From contig NW_003155740.1 of NCBI RefSeq assembly GCF_000003605.2, positions 261,257 through 300,152 of the forward strand: a stretch of DNA of 38,896 nucleotides, in the 5' to 3' direction. The notes under the pieces are model-generated. The model saw only the letters and a list, made by a program, of their open reading frames with translations, was not told where the DNA came from and did not search any database. The translations under genes were made by a program, and so were the position numbers. Each line of letters opens with the position of its first letter. Position 1 is the first letter of the stretch. Positions 16,430 to 28,300 of the stretch are shown here, piece after piece. Source of the stretch: Saccoglossus kowalevskii (Eukaryota; Hemichordata; Enteropneusta; Harrimaniidae).

Positions 16430-16651
16430 TTATATATCTACATCGGATTGTAATCCGATTGAACAACACTGGTCTGCAACATACACATTGCTGTAATGAA
16501 CGGTGGCATCTAACATCTTGTTCCCATGAATGAGTTTCAAGATAGTTTGTCTAATTTTCTCAAGACTTTCAAGTTGTTCTTTGCAACCTCGACAACGGCG
16601 TGACAAGTTCTCCATTGCAATAGTGGTTGAAACGGGACACATTTGAATCAA
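16430..16651 (-). CDS. Small ORF with Cys-x2-Cys motif, coding status uncertain
   Basis: The minus-strand frame is open for 73 codons to a TAA at 16430. The first ATG is at 16642 and another at 16615. The content looks more protein-like than the surrounding sequence: a CRGCKEQLESLEKIRQTI segment, predicted helical, followed by a Cys-Cys pair (DQCCS). There is no clear splice acceptor upstream and no neighbouring exon. It may be an independent small gene, an exon remnant or chance. Family not recognised. Confidence 0.2.
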   Translation of the reverse strand: MIQMCPVSTTIAMENLSRRCRGCKEQLESLEKIRQTILKLIHGNKMLDATVHYSNVYVADQCCSIGLQSDVDI

Positions 16652-17587
16652 TTAGGTAACGTTGAAAAGTTTCATTTCTATAACATATTGACAACAAATT
16701 TCATTTCTGGTACCCAAAGAGATCTCATAGCATATTTGCAAAAGTATTTATCCCCCAAAACGGAAATATAATGTGCAAAATATGCTACAAAGGTGGTTGA
16801 AAACAAACCCTATTGAATAGATTAGATAACATAACATTTACTAACTAACTGACAGAGGATTTTTATTCAAAGACAGCATTTCCACTACACTACTGGAAAA
16901 CACCACTACACAACTGGAAAATATTCTTGTCCAGATTTAACCAAAATCTCGCCACAAATGCCTAAAATTCGGCGAGGGTAACAGTTCATGGTTGTCAATC
17001 ATTCGAATGTGCATTTGACTTGCACAACAATACAACTGATGCATTTCACTGAGGAAGCTATCACATGACCACAAAACATTCACTATCTCCAAGATTCTTC
17101 TATTGGCTAATCAAGCCTACTTCTCAAATCTGTATTAAAAAGACAAAGATAGTAGTATTTGATCAAAAATGCTGTGAACATATCTCTTGAACCACATTAA
17201 GTAAAATAAATTGTCAACCATTTTGAATCTGATCTGTTGAACAAAATGACATGTACAAAGAAAGGCCAAATGTTCATTTCTTCGATAGCCAATCATTCAT
17301 GACTGAGAATTGTAGGAAAGGTTGATGTACTAAAATGACCAACAGTCATCTAACTAGAATTAGATCATCAAGAAATGATATATAAAATGAATATATGTGA
17401 CGTTAAGGCACGTCTGAGCCCGAGTCTTCATAATCACACAAACTTTGGTTGAACACTCAAATTTACTGCATCAACTATAGGATAAGGTATTCCCAAAGTG
17501 ACCCAAATATGACCATACACCCATCACATGCACCACAACACAAAATAAATGATTACAATAACGGTTAGCTTGTTTAGAGACAATATA

Positions 17588-17593
17588 TTTATT
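17588..17593 (-). terminator. RICTOR: Candidate distal poly(A) signal of RICTOR
   Basis: Reads AATAAA on the minus strand about 1.76 kb after the RICTOR stop codon. It is the first canonical hexamer I find on that strand. Variant signals (ATTAAA) occur earlier, for example near 17923 and 18174. Confidence 0.25.
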
Positions 17594-18029
17594 TAAATTT
17601 CATTTCGGACAAATTGGTCCATGATTTTTTTTACATGTTTGACATTACATGCTTTTTTTACTTATTTGAATATATCGATCTTGTTGATGTCAGACTTTGA
17701 AAAAAATCAACAGCGGTAGAAAGTTTCTGCACGGATGTCATGTTGAATTAAAAACATATCCTGTTGTTGGTTTAATTAGCAAATAGATATTGTGTCATGA
17801 TAAATCAGTCTTCATGAACTATTTACAACAGAAAGTTATAATACATAATAATAATAATTTTGTACAAGTAGTTATTCAAATACAATTCTTTTTACTCTCA
17901 TTGTTTGTACCTAGGTACAATTTTTTTAATTAAATCATATGCCACAAAAATGCAATCTGAAATGACATGCATTTCTTGCCTCATCAGATTTTATAAATAA
18001 CTTCCAGAATACACTAACCTAGAGATCAC

Positions 18030-18340
18030 AAGATAAAGTAATTGGTGGTGGCGGCCTTCTTGACATCAGAAAGAGGCTAGTATGTTCTTTAGAGGCCATT
18101 TTGATTTCACAATGAAGCTCTAAGCTTGGTAGCCATTTCGATATCAGAATGAGGCTACCTGGTCATGGCAATCATTTTAATATGCGAAAAAGACGTTGTA
18201 TTGGTGGATTTCATAGCAGAGTGAGGGGACAATCACAGGTCATTTTGATATCATAATCATGATCAATTGAGCTTGTGGGCCCCAATACCCATTTTCATAA
18301 CAGAATAAAGCTTAAAAGCATTTTGATGAATCAAGTTATG
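18030..18340. repeat. Degenerate tandem repeat, about 55-65 base unit
   Basis: Roughly five diverged copies share a core like GCCATTTTGATATCAGAATGAGGCT, seen at about 18053, 18096, 18140, 18240 and 18290. It lies within the presumed 3'UTR or downstream region of RICTOR. Copy boundaries are blurred by divergence. Confidence 0.6.
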
Positions 18341-19350
18341 AAAAGAATATAAACTAAAAATGCAGAAAGGGAGATCTGCCGAGCAATTATCAGTTTCAGA
18401 CAGATTGACATTACTCAAGTACCTTAGCTACAGTATGATGCAGAATATTCATTAATTAAAAATTAAACATACTAATATGGGTGAAAATTATCAGAAGGTA
18501 AGCACACATACAAAATAATTTAAAATGTTAGAAATGACAATGTAGTTCTCCTTCAATTTTCTCAGTATAAATTAAAAATATAATAAATGTGCAGCCATAC
18601 TTACATATCAGGAAACCATTCAATTGCAGAAAGTGACAGCAATCTCGAGATTTGTTGCAGTAATAAGAATTCTGGATTGTTCAAAATGAATTTAATTCAG
18701 TGATTGGCTTTGTTAATGTAAAAAAATGAGCCGATGATAAAGAGATTCACTCACCATGTATAGTTGTATTGAATTAACTTTCACAAGGAAAGAAACACGA
18801 TGAGTCTACTAAAACATGCTGTTATTACATGTTGAACAAAGTGGATTATTTTTTCATTATTTCATTGAATACTTGTATTAATAATCAATTCAACAATTAT
18901 GGTGTTATCTTTAAGCTGTAGACCAAAAGTTCATGCATTGCTACACTACACAGTTACGAAGTTGTTGTTGGTTCCCACAAATAAAAATGGATGATCTGGA
19001 GAGTTGTACATTACATCTCCATCCAGTTTTAACAGTGAGAAATGCTTCAAGCATTTCGATCAAGGTAGGAAATGTCTGACCTAAATATTTTGTGAATGGT
19101 GTGGATTTTACATTTGGTTTCAGTCACATTTTTGATGTCAAGATGCACCAGCTTTGGTCACAATTATTCCATATAAATGTAATTGTTCTACCAGTACATA
19201 CTGCTTGATGTTGTCAAGCAAAAAATGATCATGGCTGCAGATCCATCTAATGAAAACATGCACACTGCATTCATAAAAAGCACCAGGCTCCAAAATACAT
19301 TAACAGTGTATTTTGGGAATTTCATAATTGTCACAATATTGTCCATGTGT

Positions 19351-22300
19351 TCAAAGAATTGTTTCATTTTCCATTTTGGCCATCTCAGCTTCCGTTATTT
19401 GCAATATTGCTCTGGCGTCAGCATACATCTGTAAAAACAATTGTTTCCTGAGTGTCAAGATCAATAAACATTCTGATGAATTATTTGAATTAACAAAAGT
19501 TCGAATGACCAAATTGAAATGGCTATAATTTCTATGCACACATATAACTATAATTAGTCAGCTGAAAAATAAGGTATTTTTAAAGCTTTATAAATTACAG
19601 ATATTCTAGAAAATTAGTTTTGCGCAATAATACACAGATTATTAATAATAATATAATGGATAGTTTTCAAGGGACATCATTCAAATCTTTTTTCAGCAAA
19701 ACAACTTTAAAAAGTTCATTAGCGATTCTGAAATTTGTTTTAGAATATGTTAACTGTGGAAGATACTGTCCCTGTGTATCCTAATAAGACATAACAAAAA
19801 ATGTCACATGCGACTGAGATGACATATCTTCGTAAAATGACAGGTATGATGCAACAAGAGGAATAGCTTGGAATTTATTTATCAGATACATTGTACATTA
19901 CCTCACTAAATACCATATCTTGAAAAAGTTCTTGTACGAATCTCCGAGCACCTAGTCTAAACGAGTAGTTGCCCAGTATATCAGCAATGTCTGAATACAA
20001 ACATACATCCTGAAAGGCATTTGGAAAACGCTCCTTCAAACTGAAATCAAACATGATAATGATATTAATAAGACATATAGAGTAAAGCATAGTCAAGTTA
20101 ATTTATAGTTTTAAAATTAGGTAACATTTGCTATAAAATGGAATTAAGTGGTAACATGTGCTATAAAATGGCATAACGGGTCATTCTGTACTATAAAATG
20201 GCAGAAAGCAGCGTAATACTGGTAGAAGACAGAAAATTAATCAGAAGGTGTGCAATATATGGAGATCAAACATCATCACAGAAATAGTACAATAAGACTT
20301 TTTACAAGTCAGGATCTGTAGTACTAGAAAAGACATGGGCAAATAAAAAGGGAGGGATGGCTGTTAATAAATTGATAAAAGTAACAAACCTGAGAAGTCC
20401 TTGCTCCTGGGCTTTCATTGCCACTGAACTACTCAGATTAACAACTAGTCTCACAATCTCCTTCTTTATTAAAGATCTTCCGAGTGGACTGTCTTCTGTC
20501 AGCTTCTTGAACGCTGGTGTTGAATCATCACTACTTGCACTAGACGGGGTCATGTCGCTACTGCAAGGTGATTTCGTGAGAGACAACGATTTGACTAACG
20601 AGGACTGTGGTGTCGTTCCTGAGCTAGGTTCTGCATAATGTTCTGCTGAAGATGGTAAAACGCTATCATCAGCCTCACTTAATGCTCGCAGACGTCCAAT
20701 ATCTGAACAAGAAAAATAATTATTAAAAATAAGAAAAAGATAAAAAATTACATTTTGGTGTACTGAATAATGATAAAAGGTTGAAAAAATTTAATAAATT
20801 AATTAAATAATTTATTCAATATTTCATTAAATACTGTAAAATACTTTATTTTTGCTTGGAATTAATTTTTGCTATTTTCACTGAAGGAATGATTCAGTGA
20901 AAATAAAATCAAGCGAATATACTTCTCAAAAATCAGTGAAAATAAATTCCACACAAAACACACAGGAATTATTTCCAGCTAAAATGAAGTGTTCTATAGT
21001 AATACATAGCACACATAATGGATGAGGTATGTATTAAGGCCAATTAATATCTTGTATGCATTTTCGTAAGATATTCTAAGCAAAGTGCATATCAAATTGT
21101 ATGAATATTTAATAAAACACAAACTGATCATTTTCACGACTTCTATGAAGTGTGCAATTTTTGATAAGGAATTAACTATTGGCTAAGTATACAGGTAGCA
21201 AATAACTAAAAGTCCAAAGAAACAATTTTTTTTGCATATCTAAACTAGTTTGCTGAATTATGTGTAACTGTTTTTTGTATTACGTATTTTGACAAATGTT
21301 CCATTCAAATGGGCACTAGAGTTGAGCTCAACAATATGGGAAAATCAATCTAGCCATAAAAATAAGTTTGTGCATCCATTCTTTTCTTTTCATTTTTACC
21401 ACTTACTTAATGGAACATTGCAATCAGTAAAATTTTGAAAATTAGTGGTAGTATACATGTATCAGCATAGATAAATTGCAAAATGAATTGTCAGTTAGTA
21501 CCTGCTGTGTATTCTTCTATCGTCACGGCAAAGCTCTTGATCCTGACCTTTGTACACAGTAAGCATTTGTCAATGGCATGAGCTTCAAAACCGCTTTCCA
21601 TCCGTGAGATTTTTCGCTCTCTGACCTGTTGACGTAAAGTTTCTGCTGCTTGTGTGAGACTAAATTGTGGTGCCATTGATGTAGTTGTGGAAACTTGAGC
21701 ATCAACAGATGTCAGGCATTTTTCTGATACAGGGGATAATACAGAGAGTGGTCCTCCATGTCGATGGATTCCTGATGAAGTGATTTTGCTTGGTGGATCA
21801 TCAACCTATAACACATAAAGTTGAACTGAAGTCTTCAATTTAAAAATCAATGTCATCAAAAAAACTCATATACAGCTTATAATGGATCCTAAAAAAAAGT
21901 TCTTTGAAGTCAAGCTGTAGAAAAACAGCTCTCATTTTATGTTAGCTGTGAGTTCAGAGCTATTGTTGTGTTGGTTTTTAGTTTTTATGATAGTATTTTA
22001 GTCATTTCTGGTCCTTAAAGTTATTATTTTCAGTTATTGTGATTTTATCCACACAGAAGATCTATGGTTCTTCACATAGATGGTTACCGCAGGATTTATG
22101 TTCGAGGGGAGAAAAAACATCAAACCAATCATTTTTTTGTCAGTTTTTGCTCTGGTGACATTATCAATTAGTGACAGTATTGATGGTGTGATGTGATAAA
22201 AATGGTGTTACGATACTTTTTTCAAATTTAATTTGCGATACCACACATGTTTGCATTACGCAAATCAATATGAAAAACTATTATTATAGCAATTTTGTGC

Positions 22301-25300
22301 TAATAAATTTCTAACACAACAACTTTAAGTAACCAAATGTATCAGAAATTACTAAAATACCATAACACAGACTAAAGACCAACACAAGTAGAGCTATGGA
22401 TCTACATCTAATTATGTTCAAGTTAATTCTTTTTTCATGGACTTCTAGGTGACTATGATTACAATGTATAAAATTATATTACTAGGCATGCTACAGCAAG
22501 AAATTGTAAATTGTGTTTGTGGGAAACTAACTAACTAACAACCCATGACTTGACATGGGGCTTTAAATTCAGTAAAAGGGATTTTTATGATTGTAATGGT
22601 TAGATGCTATAGGTTTTACACTAAAAAATAACTAGTCTCCAGGGAGGTTTAGATATCCTCAATGTTATCAACTCAATGTTTTTGCCACTGAGTTAATAAG
22701 AATCTAATCATCTGAACGTAATCCATAGCTCAATTGGTTAGACTCCTCATGGTATTACATTCATTGATAATATCAAGCCTCCTGACTAGAAACACGTCAG
22801 CTGGTCAACTTTTGTTGAGTGACACAGTTCTAGTAACTTCTCATTACTGTGGCAAGAAATTAATACCATACACATAACTGTAAGAAAACACTGTGACAAT
22901 TAAAGCTCAAACCTCCAAAGACTGCATAACCCGCCCTGCTAGACACATACCTGAAATATCATATTGACATCTACTGGTAGACATAACCCTACATAATCAC
23001 CCCCACCACCACTGGTTGAGTGAGGTTTCTGAGTCAATGACCGGGACTTCTTAGTACTGTCTACGCTTTCCAAAGATGTTGTGCTACCTTCCCTGATAAA
23101 AGAAACAAACATAACTTGGTTACATGCAATACCCCACATATTTATATTACCCAAAAACTTTCATTACATGTATTCACTGACTTATTTGTCATACTGTATT
23201 GGTAGCCATAGAAACAGACATACAAGCCATACAATATAACATGGCTACCCCTTCATTTATTCAAGTTTAACACATCAGGATTTCTATACTGTCCACCATC
23301 TGAGTATTTCTGTCGTATTCTTTGAGCTTCATATTGATCTTTTTGCCATTGTACTATAATACAATTATTACAATTTTAGCATCCAATCAATACTCTAAAC
23401 AGAGAACAAAAATTGCATATCATAACCATATTATTTGCATATACAATGAGTCTCCTAAACAATTTGGCAATGGTGAGTTTCAGTATTTATTTATCTTATC
23501 ACTTTTTACCAAAAATGACAAAAATTAGATAAGTGAAGATATCATCACAATATGAACAAATCTGAGAGAGGTCTACCTGAGGTACCTATATGTATAGTAT
23601 CAAAGCAATCAGACTTGCGGTTTTTAACAAAAAGTCAAAAATATCACTTTTCACCAAAAATAACAAAAAATATTCACCAAAATTAGAGAATTAAAGGAAA
23701 CATCATGAAATGAACAAATCTAAGAGAACCCAGGGTACATATACACCAAGTATCAAAGCATTCAGGCTTGTAGTTTTCAAGTTGAAAAAGTAACAAGTTG
23801 ACTTAAAGGATGACAGAAAATCACTCATACGATAAGCTCCGCTCGACAATAAAAACAAAAGAGCTAAAAAGCTACATGTACCAGTAGTCAATTCAAACTT
23901 ACCCCAATGAAGCTAATCTTCCGGTGTATGTATTGCTTCTACCAAATCCCGCTTTCGGTGGACTGCACAGAGGAAAACCAGACCAGGATATGACGTCAAC
24001 ATTATCACTCATTGACTCAGCTCGAATTTTTTTCAAATTCTTAAGAGCCGCATATCCTTGCGCATCCCGCGTTGTTGTATACACTGCGTTAGCTTCAACA
24101 ATGGTACTTTTATTAGTATTAAGGTGAACGCCTGGTGGGAGAGTGAATGATTTCCCACCAGGGGGACTCAAACTTGTAATGGGGCTTGAAAAACGTCTCG
24201 TAAAACTGGGCGTTCGTTTCAAGTTCACCTGCTTCCTTGCAAAGTCTGAGGAATGAACAGTTTTAAAAGTTTGCAAACTACTTATTGTACTAACACTAGA
24301 GTTGCTTTCGGTTGTTAGTTCAAATGATGGGTTTGACTGAATAGAGTTTAACGAACTAATGCCACTCGTCACTGTCTCAGTGAAACTTTCACTACGACTC
24401 TTCGTATCGGTGCTGCCTCGTCCACTGCTTTCGTTGCTATTGCTACGATATTTGAAGCTTTGACTTCGCTGTTTAGGCAGAGTATTGCACTTGAAGTCAA
24501 CACTACTACTACTACGCAATTTTCCAGACATTTCCTCTGATACCATTTGAGTCCTACTGTCACTATTGCTGCGCAATTTGACTTCCCGAGTCGGGCTTCC
24601 ATGCATACTAGTACTTCGAAGAATCGGAGATGTTACATTGCGTTTCAATTTCCCTGCAGATTTAGATAGTTCTGAATCTCGCGGGATATCACGTTCCTTT
24701 GACATGGCTATGTACTTTCGTAACGCAGCATTATTTGTGCTTCTATTACGGTTATCTACATCAACTTGATAGAACGGGAAACCTAATTTATCCCTTATTG
24801 GTGATGTAGTACTCCCACCTGGAGATTTATCTGCTCCTTTCACTAAGTGATGCTCCCCATGTTCATTGATGTCAAGAAAGAATGTACTACTAGGACTGCC
24901 ATCTGAAGTCCTATCACCACTCCCCAAAAAAGGCACAGCATCCGAGTAATGAGGGCTTTCAATGTTGCTATGGATACTAGACATAGAAGGATAATCAGGG
25001 AGGAAACTTCCTCCTTTATCCAATAAATCATCGTCTTCTTCCACAACTGGCCAGATATCTTTACGACTATGCCGGACACTTTCCCATCCCAAAGATCGTA
25101 ACAGATCGGCTCCATTCTTTGTCTTGGCTATCATACCAAGCACATAGAAACATGTCCTAAAATGAAAAAAAATGAAAAAAGTCAGTTTTAAACATACTGG
25201 TACTTGACATTTACAATGAATATTATCATGGCAATCAATGCAAAAATTAATGGCAAATTATGGATTCTGAAACAAGAAATAAATGTATGGCCACTTTTTT

Positions 25301-28300
25301 TACAAATGGCATAATTACAAAAAAACATCATGTCATCATCTAAAAAAAGTAAATTATACATCAAAAAACATTATGTTATAGCATAGACATATTTCAATTT
25401 GCTACCAAATATTATTTTTCATTTTCATGTTATTTTCATGTTCTGAATGTGCAGACCTCAAAAATTGCACATCCTTGGGCTCATCTTCATGAATACATAC
25501 ATTTGCCTCTCAATCTGGGTGAATTCTTATGGAATTTTAGGGAAAAATGTCTTGCTGACATTATAACTCATATAGAGATGCAGCAAACTCATGAATACTT
25601 TTTTCATGCAGTTTTAAGAGGCCAAATAAAAATATTTCTGACTTTAGGTTTAGTATTTCAAACACCATACTGGTGACTTTTGAACTGTTTTCTAAACCTT
25701 TAACATGCAGAAAATCAAAAGGTGGATCACTAATGACAGCATATGCAGGGTACGTATGTTGTATCAGTCAATCAGACCAATCACATTGCTGAATTGGATA
25801 TCACAGTAATAATATTATAACATTACCCTCTGATTGAGTATATTTCACATTCTTCTGCTAATCTGATAATATCAGCTATTATCTCTTCTTGCAACAGTAG
25901 CTTAAGTCCCCAAATGGAACTTCCTATATGACCCTATTCAGCAAGAGAAATATATTTCATTTTGGTCAATAATTCTCAATGGCCATTTACATCTCATTGA
26001 GAGTGTAGGAGACAGATGACAGTGTTCCATTTACTATCATTGTGTTTACTGTACGTTACACCAACCAATGTAACCATGGAAACAGTGAATGTGATGACAG
26101 CAGAGAATGAAACATTTCAAATAAATATTATTATTATAACTATGTTTGGGGATAAATACAAGTCACATGGCTCTCTTGCCCTCAATGAGGTATCGGCAGC
26201 CATTCACGAATAAGTTTTATCACTATCAATGATCACTTCAAATTTCTGTACTACAATGTTCACATTGTCTGGGGTTACCAAGACTCACAACATGATATAT
26301 TTTGTTAATGATGCCAAAGTAGATGACCACAATAATCTTTAACAACATACATTTGTAATGTAAATGCACATGAAGGCTTGGTAACATAATGTCAATTCAC
26401 ATGAACCCTTGTTAATATGTCAATGCATATCAACGCTTGGTAACATAATGTCAATGCACATGAACTTTTGGTAACATAATGTCAATGCACATGAACTTTT
26501 GGTAACATAATATCAATGAACATAAACCCTTGGTAACATAATGTCAATGCACATGAACCCTTGGAAACAACATGTCAATGCACATGAACCATTGATAACA
26601 TAATGTCAATGCACATGAACCCTTGGAAACAAAATGTCAATGCACATGAACCCTTGCAAACATAATGTCAATGCACATGAACCCTTGAAAACATAATGTC
26701 AATGCACATGAACCATTGGAAACATAATGTCAATGCACATGAACCATTGGAAACAAAATGTAAATGCACATGAACCCTTAGAAACATAATGTCAATGCAC
26801 ATGAACCCTTGGAAACATGTCAATGCACATGAACCATTGATAACATAATGTCAATGCACATGGACCCTTGGAAACAAAATGTCAATGCACATGAACCCTT
26901 GGAAACATAATGTCAATGCACATGAACCCATGGAAACATAATGTCAATGCACATGAACCATTGATNNNNNNNNNNNNNNNNNNNNNNNNNNNNNNNNNNN
27001 NNNNNNNNNNNNNNNGTTAATTTAATGTCAATGCACATGAACCCTTGGTAACATAATGTCAATGCACATGAACCCTTGTTAATATAATGTCAATGCACAG
27101 AGATTGGAGCCAAACAATTACTGTCTCTACTTGTAATATTGTTTGTGGTTGAGAAAAGTCAACACCACTGTGCTAGTGTGGTAATCAAAAAATGCAGCTT
27201 TGTATCTCCTACTTACCAATCCCCATATAGCTGCCTTGAGATTCAAGATGCCTTCTTGATCTAGCTCAGGGTACCTCACAGATCGACTTAATTCAGGTAC
27301 AGCATCCTGTTGTTTTAAATTGAAAATATTCACATTGTTCACTCATCCATGATAGAAGAAGACAAATGACTTATGAAATGGAGTTATGAAGAATTATAAA
27401 TCCAATTGCAATGCTGAAAAATTAGTGGAAACCAAACAAAAACATGGTTGAGAAATGTTTTGGGTATTTGCATTTATATAGTTCATGATGAAGACATTGG
27501 AAAATGTAGCTATTCCTAAAATGAACTCATATGTATTACTTTATTTTTGGCTTCACAAACTTCAAAATTCAAAAACATGAATGATTTGAGAATTATCAAG
27601 TCAGAAAGTTTCAGAACCTAGTCCACAAACATTATTAATGCACACAAAATTATCAGTATTTTTTTATTAAAGTAATAAAACACCAGTAGTTTTCATTACC
27701 TGCTTGTCCAATAGATCAGAACCTGCTTTGTGTTGCACCAATTGACCATACAAATGTACAGGTACAAAGACATCCCGTTGCCTCTGTTTGGGTTCTGATG
27801 AACGCCTCATCACCTGACCATCACTCGGTGGTCTCTGATATGATGTAAATGATTCGTTGAGCTCAGCTTCGACTATAATTACATACTTTTTGTTGAATGT
27901 CTTCTTCCACTTCTCAAGTTCATGAGTGACAAAGTTTACATCAGAAAGGCACTTAAAACCCTTTGGAATGGAGAGGAACCTACAGAGGAAGTACAGATAT
28001 CATGAAAACAAGACTGAAAACAGAGAACTTGTTGGGCCAAATATTTTTTATTTAAGGAATATGACATTATATTGATAGACGTTAATATTCATCATTTGCT
28101 TTTTTTCGATCTCAAGTATGATTTGAAATAACAATTTGAATATCGCATACAATTCAGGCAATTCACGATTTAAGTTCTATTTGATTCAGAAAAATAACTT
28201 TATTTGGTCACATCTTAAATATCACTATAAAAACTACATTTAAGAGGTGATTTGTACCTTATAAGAAGCAAAACTCCTTTGTCCCCCATATGAAGTAACG

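Larger units (their letters stand above)
15671..19350. other. Region between convergent esterase and RICTOR genes
   Basis: The two genes are tail to tail here, so this 3.7 kb should hold both 3'UTRs. On the minus strand the first canonical AATAAA I find after the RICTOR stop is at 17588-17593 (TTTATT on the plus strand), suggesting a 3'UTR of up to about 1.8 kb. A degenerate tandem repeat lies at 18030-18340. A 73-codon minus-strand ORF at 16430-16651 (described separately) is the only coding-like stretch. No RNA gene seen. Confidence 0.45.
19902..21805 (-). other. RICTOR: RICTOR C-terminal zinc-binding residues
   Basis: In exon 21502-21805 the pattern H-x4-C-x2-C appears as HAIDKCLLC (fragment residues 1262, 1267, 1270). 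In exon 19902-20040 a further Cys sits in QDVCLYSDI (1405). This matches the His/Cys/Cys plus distant Cys arrangement reported for the zinc site in the human RICTOR C-terminal domain. The Ser-rich linker between them (20390-20702) is variable. The site should be functional. Confidence 0.75.

Noticed and set aside
22728..22800. Possible tRNA or tRNA-derived SINE (TAGCTCAATTGG resembles an A box)
   Set aside because: No B-box match at the expected distance, no acceptor stem pairing and no anticodon arm. At most a decayed SINE head.
23924..25115. Several ORFs antisense to, or in other frames of, the large RICTOR exon
   Set aside because: Shadows of a 418-codon exon with clear RICTOR motifs in the correct frame.
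26341..27100. CRISPR-like array
   Set aside because: The 31-base units are contiguous with no variable spacers, and the genome is animal. It is a minisatellite.
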